Assembly (NCBI GenBank): GCA_013397865.1
Contig: VZTI01002341.1
Span: 249,527-313,526, forward strand
Length of the DNA: 64,000 nucleotides
Source: Struthidea cinerea
Taxonomy: Eukaryota; Chordata; Aves; Passeriformes; Corcoracidae
Direction of reading: 5' to 3'
Shown: one piece after another, positions 1-13,884 of the stretch
Position numbering within the stretch: the first letter of the stretch is position 1
Layout of the letters: every line of letters starts with the position of its first letter
The notes under the pieces: model-generated
Told to the model about the DNA's origin: nothing
The model's input: only the letters and a program-made list of their open reading frames with translations
Databases searched by the model: none
Translations under genes and position numbers: made by a program

Positions 1-3000
1 GTACTCCTGATTTTGGTGTAGCTTTGGTCTCCTTTGCTCTGAGCTAAGTCTCAACATCTCCTTGATGGAAATGAACAGAGCCTTAACATTTTGCAGGCAT
101 ATGACAAGGGGAGCAGCAGCATCAGGCAGTATTGTGAGAGGTAGGTTGCATCTCACACCTTTCTTGTCCCTCTGATTTTCGGCAAGGGTAGATTATTGAA
201 AATGACTATTTGCTTACTAAGTACTGAAACAAGAAACCTGCTGAAAAATAAACTTATTAAAATATCAGTTCTACATTATGTCATGAAATCTAATAGTACT
301 GGCCATGCTCCTCACTTTTAATTGCTCTTTATTTCTTAGATAATATAACTGCAAAAATGACCCATTTCAGCTGAAGTAGAGCTCTTTAACTTTGTTGGTG
401 CACTGGTTTTGACATTTCAGTTGCAGGGTGCACAACTGATGACAGCTGACAGTAGTTTTACTTTGGTTTCAGCACAGAGGCTCCTCATTTATGTAGCTGG
501 ATGGGAAATCAGAATTAGTCCCCCAGGATATTTCTTCATTGAACAACTTCCTTGTTGCACAACCTGAAAATTGCCTGTCAGAGAGGGTGGGGGAAGTCAC
601 GTGAAGACACAGTCTGGTATGAAAAACTATCTGAAAAATAATCAAAGTGCATGTATTTTTATATGTGGAAAATATGTATTTATAAGTGTCTTCAATATAC
701 CTTGGGAGAACATATCATTTCTCTGCTGGGGTGAGAAGGACAGGATCAAAGTAAAGTAGCCTTGAAATTCAGCCAGTGCTGTAATCACTAAACTTTGGTT
801 AAACTAGGCTTCTTATCTCCATTTCAGTTACAGACAGGCAATAAGGAGGAAAGAAACGGCTAGCAGACCCAGACTGTTTGCTGTAAAACTGGAAATCTAG
901 ATTCAAGAATTCTTATTTAAACTTTCTCACTTTTCCCTGGCTTGTCAGGAGAAAAAAATAGAGATGAAGGCTAAAAAAATCAATTCAGCTGTAGAGTGCT
1001 CAAGGAAGTGTGACAGGGTAGACAGACATGTACCTGTTAGATACCTATTATGTCACTGGTAACACCTATAGCATAAAAGTCGTATTCCTGCTGCTAGCTT
1101 GATTTTTTTCATCCCAGCATCACCCTGCACAAATAAAAGCTTTTATTTTCCTAAGAAAACCCCATGTTAAGTGCTTAAATGATACAATTACATAGTCAGT
1201 GGCACACGCTTTCCGTTTGATGCTATGAAAACATCACACGTGTGCCAGATGCCATAGCTGGATGTCTCTCTTCCTCATGCCTCATACTGTAACTCACTAT
1301 ATTTTCATTCTGTTATCCCAGAATTTACTGATCTTGCGGTTCTATTGTACCCCAAAGTGTTTTGCTTGATTAGTCTGGGGATGATGTACCATTCCACTCT
1401 CAGACACAGAGACTATGATTTCCAGAAGCAGTAACAGTACCATAGCAAAAGACAAAATTTTAGTTTTCCCCTGAACTTTGATTACTGCCTTTGTGATTTC
1501 CTCTTTTCTGTTTTTCTCTTCCAGTATTTCAACCTCCTTAGCCACAAGTTGCCTCTTTCTCAGTCCAAACTTAATCAAGGCTGATTAAAACTTCAGATCT
1601 CACTTAAGTTCTGTGTGCCTCTGTATGCTTGGTGTACCCTATCCTGCATGGAGACCTCACCTCTGCAGGAAGCACACTGCCACTGAGGGAAGTGCAGGAG
1701 CTGCTGTGTCCCTTGTCTCTCACCCTGCAGCTGGTAACATCTTCCATTTGTCTCTCCTGTGCTACCACTTGGACGTGCTGTTTTTCAGCTTGGCACTCTT
1801 TGCCTTCAACAACCTTCATCCTTTCCTGCATGTCACTGTACCATGCCCGCAACTTCTTTCTCTCCTGCTTTTACAGGAGAAGCTTCCATCCAGCTTCCTG
1901 GCTTATGACATGCCATCACAAACATTTTATGTTCTCCCTTGGGGCCTGCATTGATGTTGCCCCTGCTTACATCTCTCTCATTCTCTATGCACATGCTCTG
2001 TGCTCTGATTGCTATCATCTCAGTGCTACTTTCATCGCTTTTTGTTTATTTCTACCACAGATGCCTTATACACTTGATGACTTACTTGAATGAGTCCTTT
2101 ATTCCAGCCTGGACAAATAGTGTCTCCAGGGGTGCTTACCAGGCTGCCTCCTGTCTAATTGCATTTCTCCTGGTTCTTTAGTCTCACAGCCCGTTTGACT
2201 CTGCTTTCTTGCTTCTTTGATACCATCTAACAACACTGAAAAGTAAAACCCTCTTGGTGGGACTTTTTTTTACAGGCAACACACCAGCCATATGCATGCT
2301 ATTATATACAAAAAGTAATAAAAAAAAGCAAATCTTGTGTTTCAGTACAATGAGAGACTGAATGAAAATTGTATACTTCCCAGTTTGTGTATTGAATTAA
2401 AGGATAACGGGTCCTAATTAAGGTAACTTAAAAGATTTTTAATATTGTTCAAAGTACCATGTGATATCCTCAGAGTTTAAAGGAGACTTCAGTGTTTATT
2501 TTCATTTTTCATACCTAACCTATAAGCTTTAAAGTCAATATGGAAAAATACCTGCAAATGAGATTTGGGGTTACTTTACCTAGAATCTCTGTGAGAGTCA
2601 GGACACTTGAAGAGGAAGACTGTGCATGCACCAAAGGAAGAGTGACAATGTGTGTGAAGAGATTTCTGGTAAAGTCTGAATCTATTCATCATGATACTGG
2701 AGTCTGTTTTCCCTAGAAAATTAAAATGGGATGGGAATTTATTATGAGGATTATATAAAATTGCAGGATTTTTTAAAATTTCTGATATAAATGGGGTGGA
2801 TGATTGCTAGAGACAACAAAGATGTGACAATATCAAAGACCTTGGGGAATTATTGTAGTGGAGTTACAATATTAATCAGGCAAGAGCACTATAAGTTTAT
2901 TAATTATACTGTTATAATATTGTGTAATAATATCTTATTATGTGATTATCTGATTGTTCCAAGCTCCTTTGTTTAATAAACTACGAATATCTTCATCAAA

Positions 3001-3789
3001 ATCAAATTCAATGTAAGTATTTCAATCTTCAAAAAAAACAAGGCAAAATAACATTTTATCAAGCATCAATATGGATAATCAATGTCACTTTTCTTCTATT
3101 AATCTGCTGATAAACTTTCCTAGTCTATCACATTGAAAGTGAATCTTGATATAGTTCTATTTCATTCTTTATATCTAAACAATATACCTAATTTTGGAAG
3201 AGAAAGTTTACAGTACATTAGGAAAGCATATGGATCTAAGCCAGCAAATGGATTAGATAATTGAAGAGAAATCCATATTTACATGACAAATTCTTTCTAA
3301 ATTAATGTTATCTTCTACATGAACTGCATAAGGAATTAAGAAAGTAAAAGTTTTAGTTAATGATTGCAAAGTGAATTAAATATGGAATGTTATTTTTTCT
3401 TCAATCTCTGAATACTGTTTCATTTAACTATGTCTGTACTACTAAATTATACATAGCCAGGGAATTTTTCTTATGGAATTTCTGCATCTTACCTGACAAA
3501 TTTTTTAATGGTGCCTAGTATAGTCTAGACCAGAGAATGGTACAGGAATTATCAGAGGCTGAACAATGATGTGGGGACATCAGAAATGCCCTGCTGGCTC
3601 AGAATTATTCATGTCACACAATATTCTGTTTAAAAAACAAGTCAAAATGAGATGGAACAAGAAGGCAAACCTGAATTATATTTTTAGACAATTTGTTTCA
3701 TAATTCCTCTAGCATCCACAATCTTTATATTAGAAGTATTGGAAGGTTTACAGTTCTATCTGTTTAGAGACCTGTTAGTCATTAAATTT
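1..3789. other. AT-rich DNA without a recognisable gene
   Basis: No coding region, RNA gene or recent repeat is recognisable here. The sequence is AT-rich with scattered short A and T runs. The interval 1600-2180 is somewhat richer in GC and is open in several frames on both strands (the longest is 154 codons on the plus strand at 1629-2093). Overlapping opposite-strand frames suggest low stop density rather than a gene. Distant enhancers or unrecognised exons cannot be excluded by eye. Confidence 0.6.
1342..1852 (-). other. Two adjacent minus-strand open frames, unidentified
   Basis: Two short open frames follow each other on the minus strand, 1852-1604 (82 codons) and 1578-1342 (78 codons), in different phases and separated by a stop. 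The second reads as a Lys/Glu-rich, helix-prone stretch followed by a hydrophobic run (SFAMVLLLLLEIIVSV) that could span a membrane. The first is rich in charged and Gln residues. The layout could fit a decayed retrocopy, but I recognise no parent gene, intronless start or poly(A) tail. A longer frame runs through the same bases on the plus strand. Chance is the more likely explanation. Confidence 0.12.
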
Positions 3790-4110
3790 CTGTTCTTTTT
3801 TAATCTGCGAATGCTATCTACCTTCACAACCTCCTGTGCCAGTGAATTCTGGAAATTCAACGTGCAGTGAGTGAAACAGTAGCTTTTAAACCTCATTTAA
3901 GCTAGTATGCCCCCAGCTTCAATGAGTGCTCTCCAGTTGTATAATTTAAGGGTTGTGATCTGGTTATATATTCATACTCACTCTTCAGGACTTTTTAAAT
4001 CTCAATTGCACACTCTTCAGAATTCTCTGGTCTCTCTTCATAAGACAGTAATTCCTTCCGTCTTCTATTTTAGCTGCTCTTTTGTGTTTCTTTTCTTATG
4101 TCTTTGTATG
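3790..4110 (-). mobile_element. Ancient CR1/L3-like LINE relic, antisense
   Basis: Read on the plus strand, this stretch follows the reverse complement of old amniote CR1/L3-type 3' sequence. There is a cacaacctcctgtgccagtg segment, then a run resembling 'gtttaaacct', then 'gagtgctctccagttgt', then 'tctctcttcataagacag' followed by 'ttttagctgctc'. These blocks occur in the order expected for the end of the reverse transcriptase region and the 3' UTR. Divergence is heavy and no frame survives. The match is from memory of the family. The boundaries are approximate. Confidence 0.55.
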
Positions 4111-7100
4111 TCCTTACCAATCAACAGTTGGGATTTGGTCACCTTAATCTGAAGGATAAGAGGATTTAATGGGCTATTTCAATCCAGAATGGTCTTGAGA
4201 CAAAAAATGGATTCCACATACTGTAGGAGGCAAAAATATATAACATTGAGCATGTGGGCCAGGAGGCAGCCACAGCACACAGTGACAGATCTCCCAGTCT
4301 TGCTGGGAGTGAGACTGAAGGGGGCACACTGGATAAAGTACAACCTTGACCTGGTCATCAGCTCTTGGAGATCACAGTTTGAAAGACATCCCTTTCACTA
4401 TGTCATAAGCGCAAAATATTTTCAAAACCTCAGAGCACCAGCAGCACAGACAGAATAGACATTCCAGCAAGAACCAAATCATGGGGGGCAAGAATTTTGA
4501 CCACCATGAGAAAATGATTCCCATAGAGACCTCAGACTGAGTGATTTCCACAGTCTTTGCAAGTAAGATGGGAAACTGATTCCAGAAATGGTGCTCCTGT
4601 GAGCATTTTTTCTGGAAACAATTCCCTTTTCCACTGAATTCCATTCAGCATGCATACACAGGGATTTCCTGGGGGCTGTTTCCAAATATAGAGCTAGAAT
4701 TGCCTTCTGTTGTTTTGTCATATAGCCTTTTCTTCTTTTTTTTTTCCTAACCAGATGATATTATTTACTGTGGATTAATAAACAATGTCTGATTTATCAC
4801 TGGAGACTCCTACATAGGGCATCTAATTGAATTCCACTTCTTTTTCTCACTGGTGTTGTAACAGGACATGCTGTTTTTTTCAGTTTCATGAGATTTCACT
4901 TTTCAGCACTTCACTGGGATGTAATATAGCTTAAAAGAATCATTTGTGTTTAAAACATTGACTGCTATTAATAATAAGCTAATATTTATGTTGCTGCTTA
5001 AATACAGTCCTCTTCACACAGTTGGAAAAAAGGTATCAATGATAGCATAACTTTGAGAAATTTTCAAGCCATTTATTGTTTTGGCATTATGCTGTATTAA
5101 ATTTCTTCCAGAAAATGCCAAAATTCCTGAGATATGATCTTCCTAATTTTTAAGAAAAATACTGCTGCAAAATATATGATATACACTGTGGCCTAAATTA
5201 GTATACCTGCTACCGCCTCCCTGTATAGATTTTCTCCTTGCTGTAATCACACGTCTCTCTTCCCAATTTTTTTTTCAACATAAGACTTTGGCTGATACAA
5301 TTCAAGTGTGCAGCAAAGAAGCGGGTTTTGAGGGCAATGAGATGTGATTAAAATGCCTTTGCTGGAGCTTTGGAGGGTAGAAAACCGAATTCAAGTTAGA
5401 ACAGCTTTTATTAATAATATTATTATTATTATTACTACTATTACTACTACTACTACTATGAACACTACTGCTACTACTACTTTATTATGCTAAGGACCAC
5501 CCAGTACTTGACTGGCACAAAGAGCAGGTCATCTGTTAATTTCATTTAAAGTTAGGTTTTCCTGCTGGGCTTCAGTCTGCTGGCCAATTTGTCCAGTGTT
5601 GACATTGTTCTGTTCATTGAAGGGGTGTATGTGAGTGTTTCTTGCCATGAAACCAGCAATGTGTTTTCATTTTCAAGTAAAATCAGAGATAAGTTGTCAT
5701 AAGTCTTGTAATTAAATTGATACATGTGTTCCTCAGCAAGGATTTAGAAATTATTGATAAACCGAGCCTCTGAAGAGAAAATTCAGAATTTTTTTTTTAT
5801 GATCAGATTCCAACTTTATTAAAAGAATGTGTCATATTAAATGTAATGCTGAGTATATTTCAAAACTATGATTTTCTTGAAAAAGGTAAGTATTTTTAAA
5901 CCAAATACCAAAGTCTGTTTAATTCCTGTCCACTCATTAAAAAACTCTTTTTTTGTAGATTTTTTCCGAATTATACTGTTTATTTCGCAAATCTGTAATC
6001 TGTATGTGCAAGTTTATATGTGATATACCTATATATGAAATATATAGATATGAGTATTTATAGATTTCTAGTATTTTTCTCTTCAGAAATAATTTTACTG
6101 AGACTAATTTGAGCTTATTGTGTTTGGCAAAAGCTGTTCTCATTTGAATAGTCATTCTGTTCTAAGTATCACTCTGAAAAAGAGAACATTAACAGACTGC
6201 TGTAAATTAATGCATTATATTTTCAAAATTATAATTGCACGGGTTTGAAACAAACTTCAGAGAACCATATTTTCATGTCACAAAATATAGCAATTAATGG
6301 AAACATCTTAACAAGGGACAGTTTTTCCTTTTATGTAGATCTGAGGACAAAGGGATTATTTTTATTAATTTATTTCATCTGCTTCCATGCTTAGGCCATG
6401 AGTGGGGGCCAGAGCTGCAATTCACTGGCCCAGGGATGTAGCTAAAGCAAGAATAATGTCTCTGCAGTGTTTGTCACATGGACTGTGACACTCTTTGTCC
6501 TGCTCACTACTTGCTCTGTGACCACTGCAACAGAATCCAGCAGCTTCTAGAAAGGCATACTAAAAGCTTTGGGTTTTTTTTCCCCTTTTTTAACACACTG
6601 GCTAAAATAGCAAATTTGGTATACATTAACTTATATTTTATAATATATTCATGCAAGCAAATGATGTGTTAGTCCACTTTTGTTTCATATTCGGTTTTAA
6701 GGGTGCATTGACCCACAGAAATTTGAAGTTTTTCATTAAAAAGTTCATGTTAAAATAGTAATTTCAAAATTTCTGGTATTTAGAATTTAAAGCAGGGGGA
6801 GCAGTTATCAAGCAAAATTCTGAAGGACATTAGGGCATAGTACATACCAGAGAAGGACCACTTGTAAATTAACCTTAATTCAGGCAAACTGATGCTAAAC
6901 TCTGAAAATGATCCTAAGGGATTATGTTAGTGCTCCTGAGACTACTGTAGTAATCTCTAAGAAATTGGCTCATATGGACACTAAGAGATTGACATTGCTC
7001 AGGCTTTCCTTGCTCATGAAAAAATATTCTAACCCTAATTCGTTATGGATCATAGAAACCTAGAGATCAAAGCATAGCTCAGACTGAAAGCCAGCAGATA

Positions 7101-9793
7101 CTTACTCTAAGACCCTTGCCACTCCCAAAAGAGTTTTTTCACTGCTGTGTTTATTCTCAAAGAGGATCTGATGAACTGCGCACATCATTTCCTTACATGT
7201 GACTTTACTAAGTGTGATTGTCAAGGTATTGTTATATGAATGTTATGTTTGCATGAACTTGCAAGTAGTTAGCTCAGAAGGAGTCAATGATTTCTTTAAA
7301 CGTAGATATTGGGAGCGACGTTAGCGCTATTTATTGCCTAGACAGAGACATTAGCCCTTCTCAGCTTGGGGAGGGGAAGTCAACCATCCTACAGGCACAG
7401 TGTTACAAACTGACATTCTGAAAAAGTGATGAAGCACCAGAGAGCTGTGGAGCAGCAAGGATAAACGTCTGAGCGATAATGTAGCCTGCACAAAGAAGAT
7501 GGGCATACAAAGACTGATGCATCCTACCGTCCAGATTTCCCTCAAGAAAAGCAATATCCAACCTGTGGATCTTGCCCTACAAATGGATTTCAGCAAGTAA
7601 ATCATATCAGCATGGTTACAGTTTGTTATCCAAGTGAAACACATAGACAACCTAAAGTGTACTTACTGCTGTATATGTATCTGCCTCTAGACACTGCAGT
7701 GCTTTATCTTGGTTGATTCTAGGGTTTCTAAAGATTAATTATCTACTTCTACTTTAATGCTGTCTGATGCAGAAGTGATTTTAAAGAACCAAAAATCCAT
7801 GCCTAGGGTTGAAGTGATTCATGACACACTTTCACAGTGCTAAATGTTCCATCAAAAGTTACACAAGGTACCAAATGACTGGGGAATATACTCCTTTTCT
7901 TTTTATGGCATGGCAACTTTGCTATTGGCATGGCAAAAAAGTTTCTTCCGGTGGGAAGTTCTACCCAGTATGTATCAGAAATGATACAAGACTGAAAATG
8001 GGCCTAAATTTCAAGGATCGTTGCTAGTCAGTTCTTATGGTTGTCGCTCATGAAATTGCAGTAGGATCTAACTGCAGTTAATGGTGAAGTGGATTTCTCT
8101 CACAAGGTTTCATGCCCATCTGGAGGCTTATGCACTCATCTAAAATGATCTACTGGACTTAAGCTGCCCTAATCCTGAGCTGCCTTCATGGATGGGATAC
8201 CTGCTTGGTTAATGGCATTGTCCCTCTACCTGTTTTTTTTTAGCACTAACTCTAAGAAAAAAAAAGTTAGTTAGTTTGTTTGTTTTCATCCATGGCATTA
8301 AGAACTGTAAAAAATAGCTATTATTTATAGAAGAGCACATTTTTTCTGTCTGCTGCCTTTAGTAAAGAATTTAATGGTACAGGAGTTAGCGTAGTTTTAA
8401 CTAAATGCTTCTGTAATTCAAGTTCTATAGTTAGTAAAGGCATTTGTTAGTGAGTGTCCCTCATGACTTCTCTACTTCTAAAAAGCAACAAGGTTATTTT
8501 GGTAATCAGTAGTTCTATTATATCTTTCACTGTGCTTGTTTACAGACAAAAAACAAGCCCTCACATGGAAAAGCTTCGCATCTGTGTATTTGTCCTTTCC
8601 ATACTGAGCATCATGTACAAGACATGGAACATGGAGTTGTTCAAAACATTTCTGACAAATTAACTATGTTAAAAAATCTTGGTTCATTGAACTAAACATA
8701 TTTATTCTGAAACACCGTCAGTTCCAGAAACTCTTACAAAAATAAGAACAGGTCTGGAGGAAACCCTTTGACTGAATCCCAGGGAGACTATCTGGGATGA
8801 AATGAGTTGGAAGCTGTAGATCCCAGAACTGCTTCCTTGTGGACCTTTTTTTAACAAGGATGAGGGATTCCTCTGCAGTTATCTGCTTAATGGAAAGACA
8901 AAATTCAGTTTCTTTCCCAGTACATCCATTTTTTGAAAATACTGCCAGCAACAAACCTGAGAGGTTGTCAGTTAATCAAAGCAATTGACTGGATTCCGGT
9001 TCGGAAAACTTAGAACAATGTGGCTTCAGTTTAACCATCCCTTAGCCTTCAGACTTGTGAAGTACAAATTTGTCAGTGCTGATCTGAACATGCCTCTGAA
9101 CTGATAGTGTTTCCCATCTTTCTGTGTACAAATTTTCCTTTTATTTCATTTTATAAACATTTTGAATGTATTGATGTATTAACTCACTGGTCAAATATAA
9201 TCCCTAATTTCTCCATAGTAATTACAGAGACAATACATCTGTTCTTGCTGTTAAAAATGTTGTGTTTTATAAATATATCTGTGATACAGCTAATTATGGG
9301 TCAAATCCTTCAGTAACTCTTAGGCAAGAGCAGCAAAGAGGACTCAGTTTCATGATGCTAAAAGAGGTGACGCGGATTTTACTAGCGGAACAATCACTCC
9401 AGTGTCTTCTGGAGAAATGCTTATATCAGTCTTGACAAAATCAAGATCATCTCTTGGGGTATGAATTCAAGTCAGGGAGATCTAGGAAACACCATAGAAG
9501 ATGGTTAACATACATGCCAAATGTGGTCAGAACACGTTGTATTGTGCAAAACACGGCATCAATTTTTTGCATCTGTAGTAATAAAAGCATATATGAAGTG
9601 TTTTTCAGTCCTTGATGGTTTTGTAATCTTTCTGAGTCCTCAAAGATTTTTTTTTCCCCATTATCTTCTCAATACCTCTTGAAAATATTTGATTTTCTTA
9701 TTGTCTCACGTTGAGAATGTCTAAAGTATAAATGCAATGCCTGTGCCTAAAATGGGGCCATCAAACAGTTCCTGACTGAGAGACACGTGCCAT
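4111..9793. other. AT-rich DNA without a recognisable gene
   Basis: No gene or datable transposon is recognised. The stretch contains an ATT/ACT microsatellite near 5410 and small A and T runs (for example 8229-8238 and 8258-8267). Open frames on both strands are all under 100 codons and lack recognisable domains. The segment 4190-4470 is slightly richer in GC but could not be assigned. Confidence 0.6.
5410..5481. repeat. ATT/ACT trinucleotide microsatellite
   Basis: An ATT-repeat block grades into ACT repeats. It is interrupted by 'atgaacactactgct' and then resumes as ACT. The interrupted compound structure suggests an old array that has lost purity. Confidence 0.9.
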
Positions 9794-9982
9794 TGTGGCA
9801 GATGAGACTTGCCTGGCAACGAGATCCCCACCCAGCCACTCTCACACTCCTCAACACAATAATGAGAGAAATTAAGATTAAAAAGTTCATGTGTCAAGAG
9901 GAAGACAGGTTGAGCACTTACCAGTTACCATTGCAGGCAAAACAAACTCAGCTGGGTAAGGATTTATTTAATTTATTGCCTT

Positions 9983-10015
<33 letters not shown>

Positions 10016-10555
10016 GATAGAGTGGGATAGTGAGAAACAAATGCAAAACTAAAAACACCCTCTCACATTTTCTGACTTCCTCCTTGGCTCAACTTCACTC
10101 TCAATTCTTCCCTCCCCAAGCACCACTGGAGGAATGGGGAAGAGGGGTTGCGGCCAGTCCTAAACACTTCATTTCTACCTCTCCTTCCTCCTCAGACTGT
10201 TCCCCTGCTCCAGTGTGGGGTTCTTCCCACAGGACAGTCCTACAAGAACTGCTCTAGCATGGGTTCTTCTCACAAGGCTGCAGTTCTTCCAGAACTGTTC
10301 TGGTGCGGGTCCATTCCACAGGTACAGGTCCCTCAGGAATAGATTGCTTGGGGTGGGCTGTCCGTGGGCTAAAGTTTTCTTCAGGGCACATCCACCTGCT
10401 CAGATTTGGGATCCTCCATGGGCTGCAGCAGCACAGCTGCCTCATCTGGTCTGTACCACGGGCTGCAGGGGACTCTGCTCCTGCACTTTCTTCCCTTCCT
10501 TCTGCACTGACCTTAGTGTCTGCAGAGCTGTTTCTCTCACATTTTCTTACCACCT
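9794..10555 (-). mobile_element. ERV LTR fragment, antisense (same family as 19314-20608)
   Basis: The plus strand begins tgtggcagatgagacttgcc, which corresponds to the complement of a bird LTR 3' terminus. It continues with 'aaaacaaactcagctggg' and a reversed AATAAA (tttatt near 9972), then several diverged 'gctccagtgtggggttcttc' type blocks, and ends with 'ctgcactgaccttagtgtc' and 'tttctctcacattttctt'. The same order of blocks is seen in the LTR at 19314-20608. The part corresponding to the LTR's own 5' end is missing or unrecognisable after about 10555, so no target-site duplication can be defined. No gag, pol or env sequence flanks it. Open frames of 60-140 codons across it on both strands are by-products of its GC-rich sequence. 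Family assignment is from memory. Confidence 0.75.
9981..10014. repeat. Poly-T tract inside the LTR
   Basis: The tract is 33 T with a single C at 9995. It lies just after the LTR's reversed polyadenylation signal, where the related LTR at 19314 has about ten ordinary bases (ctgaccaaat). It is therefore an expansion within the element, not a retroposon tail. Confidence 0.9.
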
Positions 10556-13500
10556 TACAAATTCAGTTTACACCCCTGTCCATTCCTGTTTGATTCTTGT
10601 GTCACTCAACATATTTTTATCTATTGATATTTTCTAGTGCAGCTGTTGTTGGAGTGTGGTTGTGTAAGTTGCTGCTTTCATCTGGGAAGGCTCACATAAA
10701 ATTAATTTTAGTTATAAAGATGGAATGGAAAATATTCTGAAAAAAAATGGCTTTTTGGGATTAGGTGTGGGTGATATTTTACACTACTCAGTGGAAATAC
10801 CCACTGTTCTTTTAAGCCAAGTTTATGCACAGAGCACCATTGACAAATTTCTCTTGACATACATCAGTTACTTACAAAACAAACAGAATAAATATAGTAC
10901 TCTTTGTCTGCTCACTTAGAAATTGTTCTCTTCTCTTGTTTCTTGTAGGATGAATTATCTCCTGATTTAATTCTAATCAAAAAAATCAAAATTATGCCCC
11001 TACAATAGCATGCTTTTAGTTTATCACTACCATGAGGCTTTTCTGGACACAATAACTACTCAAGCACAGTAGTTGATTGAAAAGAGTTTGGATTTATGCT
11101 GCAGAGAAATGCATGTGGACCTCCAGGATAGCTTTCATGCTGTCTTAAAATGGAAAAAGAATGTCTTGTGTCTATATAAAAAGCCCTCCATCCAATATAG
11201 TAAATACTAATGTGGAAGCACTCATAGCTGCTAGCATATATATTTTGCTAAGAATAATGGGGAATCACTTTTCAGCAGGTGAATAGAACAGAGATCTGAA
11301 GTTTGCCTTCCATGGATAACTGCCACTCAGAGTACCTCCACTGAGTTAATCAGTTAAAAATGAGACAGTAGTTGATACTAACTTTATAACAGGCTAGAAG
11401 AAAAGTGCACGCTTTTGAACCGGTGGCCTTAAGGAAAAGTTCTGAGGTCCAAGCTGTGTTCACTGTGTAACGGAAGGAAAGCTGAGCTGAGGCAATGAGA
11501 AAATCAAGCACTGCACGGACTCTTAGATCCCAAATGGTCAAAGTCTCTTTTCTTACTTTTGGTTTGTAATTACTAAAGAGCTTCCTATGGGATTATCTTT
11601 TTGCACAGCAACTCCTCCCACGGGTGTAAACAGTACTGCTTACACCATATGAAATAGAACACTTGCATAAGTCTTTCTAGAACTAGAAATGACATCCATT
11701 TAGTAGTTTGTAACAGGATTATTTTGATGCCGTATGCTCAAGTGTAATAAGTAAAATACTTAGCAAGGGAGCTGTGGTTTCTGCAGCATATAAATTAATG
11801 GGAATTAAGGAGGAGGATAAAGATTATTGTAAACTGAATTAGTTGAGTGCATGAAGACATTGTTTTTAGCAGATATACCACTGAATGGAGAATGGGATGG
11901 CTATTTGCATGACGTCAAGGATCTGGGGTGAGAATTCAGATAAGGTTAGCATTGACAGTCAGGATTTGAAACAGGGGCTGGGACAACATCAAAGCAATGC
12001 CTCAATCCAAAGGCACCATAACCTATAGGGCCACCTTCCACTTCTGAAAAAGAAAAAACCAAACCTAAAAGAAAACTCACGGGTCTTTAAAGCCTGGAGC
12101 AGTCATTTCTTTTTGTCAGTCTTATAAACTGCTGTCAAAAATTGCTGCCTGTTGAACTGCACCAACAGACGTGAATGGTATGGAAGTCTAAAGCCAGTCT
12201 TCTCAGAAGATGCTGCTCACAGACTTGGAGGTGTTAGTATTCCCTCCAAAGAAAAGGAAGATTTGGAGAAGGCTCAAGAGTGGGTAACTGAGGAGGAAAT
12301 ATTTTCTAGGAGCCTAAGAATTTTAGGTTGATCAATTTGTTTTTATTATAACTATTTAAGGTGTATTAGATTTTTGAAAGGCACAGACATTTCGCTAGTT
12401 AGTAGAAAACTATAGTGTCTATTGGCTAGTATAAATTGAGTAATAAATTTAATGATCTGTCAAGATGTTAAGTTTAACCAAAAAGTTGTTGTCTTGGCAA
12501 CTTAGCAGCCAACAAGATGTAACAGGGTAAAGTCATTGGACTCTGCATGTCTAGCATAGGCCTCAAAAGATAAGGAAAGATTGTATGATGTAATATAAGT
12601 GCAGTCACATGGAATCAGTTACCTATGGTACTTTGAGATAATTTCCAAGTTTTATACCAGAAATAGTTACTTAAAGGATGCATGGGAGAAAAAAAGGCAT
12701 ATTAAAGATTAATATTTTTAAATTTTTCCTCCACTTGAGACATTGTGATACCTGTCAATTATATTTCTGGCAAGCTGAGTTTTTGAGTGAAATTGCATGT
12801 GAATTTTGTTGCTATTATTGACTTTGATTTTCATCTTGTTCAGTTTTGACTGTGAAAATTGACAGATCAGCAAGAAGGCTTTTACATTTCAAGTAACAAA
12901 TATAAAAAATTAGTCTGGAATTGAATTTGCTTCACCTTTTCCTCAGCAGTCTTATGACAGTGGCAATGGCTATTTTAAGGTAGAACAGCAGATCTGAATT
13001 TGGATTTAAAAAACAAATGGAAAAAGTAAAGCAAAATAATTCTGTATTAGAAGGGCTTGAAATAGAGTGAGCAAAATTGTTCTGTTTTTCAGTTGAACAT
13101 CTAGGTTTTGTACCTGTTAGTTTTTCCTTTTAATTTATTTATTCATTTATTTTATTTAACTTTCTGGAATCTTGTTCTGGCATCTCTTTTCATATAAAAC
13201 AAATTCTGCTTGTTAATATCCTATCATGTAAGATACTGAGTCAATATGTAATGTAAAATTATCTGATGAGTCAGCTCTACATTATGAGCATGTGTGTATG
13301 AGTGTGTGTGTACTACGCTTACACGTCATTTGTTTTTGTACATGTGCAAACTAATAAATAAATTGTATAAATATTTGTCTCACAAATGCAGTCCTTGACA
13401 CAAGTATCTTCTTTAAGGTCATAAATATTCTATTGATTTTTAAGTACATATAGAAAATAATAGCAGCAGGAAAAGTATATTTTGTATTAAAGCTTTAAAA

Positions 13501-13884
13501 CACTCTCTAACACAGAAACGAATAAGAATCAATGTCTTAGAAATGTTTGGAAACCTGTTCTGTCCTCACCTCATTTTTTTCCACCAGAAAATTATAATTT
13601 AAAGTACAACTGCAGAGTTTATTTATATACAGATATCATTAATGATACTTTAAAATTATGAAAAAAAATCCAGGTTATTACATCAATTAATTTCAATAAC
13701 TACTTTTTTTCCCCCCACAGCACTGCGTATTAATGAAAGTATGTAAACACCATAGGTTTTTTAGCTTCATATATTACAGGTGTCAAAAGCAGTTAAAAAT
13801 GTCTTAGGAGAGCCTGGAGCAATAAAAATCTGAATTACTCCCTTGGTTGGTGATCTGTAGTTCCATGAATTACAGCATCCCAAG
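10556..13884. other. AT-rich DNA without a recognisable gene
   Basis: No gene, RNA or recognisable repeat is seen apart from a short GT-rich microsatellite near 13290-13312. All open frames are short. Nothing here explains the flanking LTRs as two ends of one provirus: they belong to different families. Confidence 0.6.

Noticed and set aside
1613..2181. Overlapping plus-strand frames, up to 154 codons, rich in Leu, Ser, Cys and His
   Set aside because: They are in several phases at once and overlap open minus-strand frames. The composition reflects pyrimidine-rich DNA.
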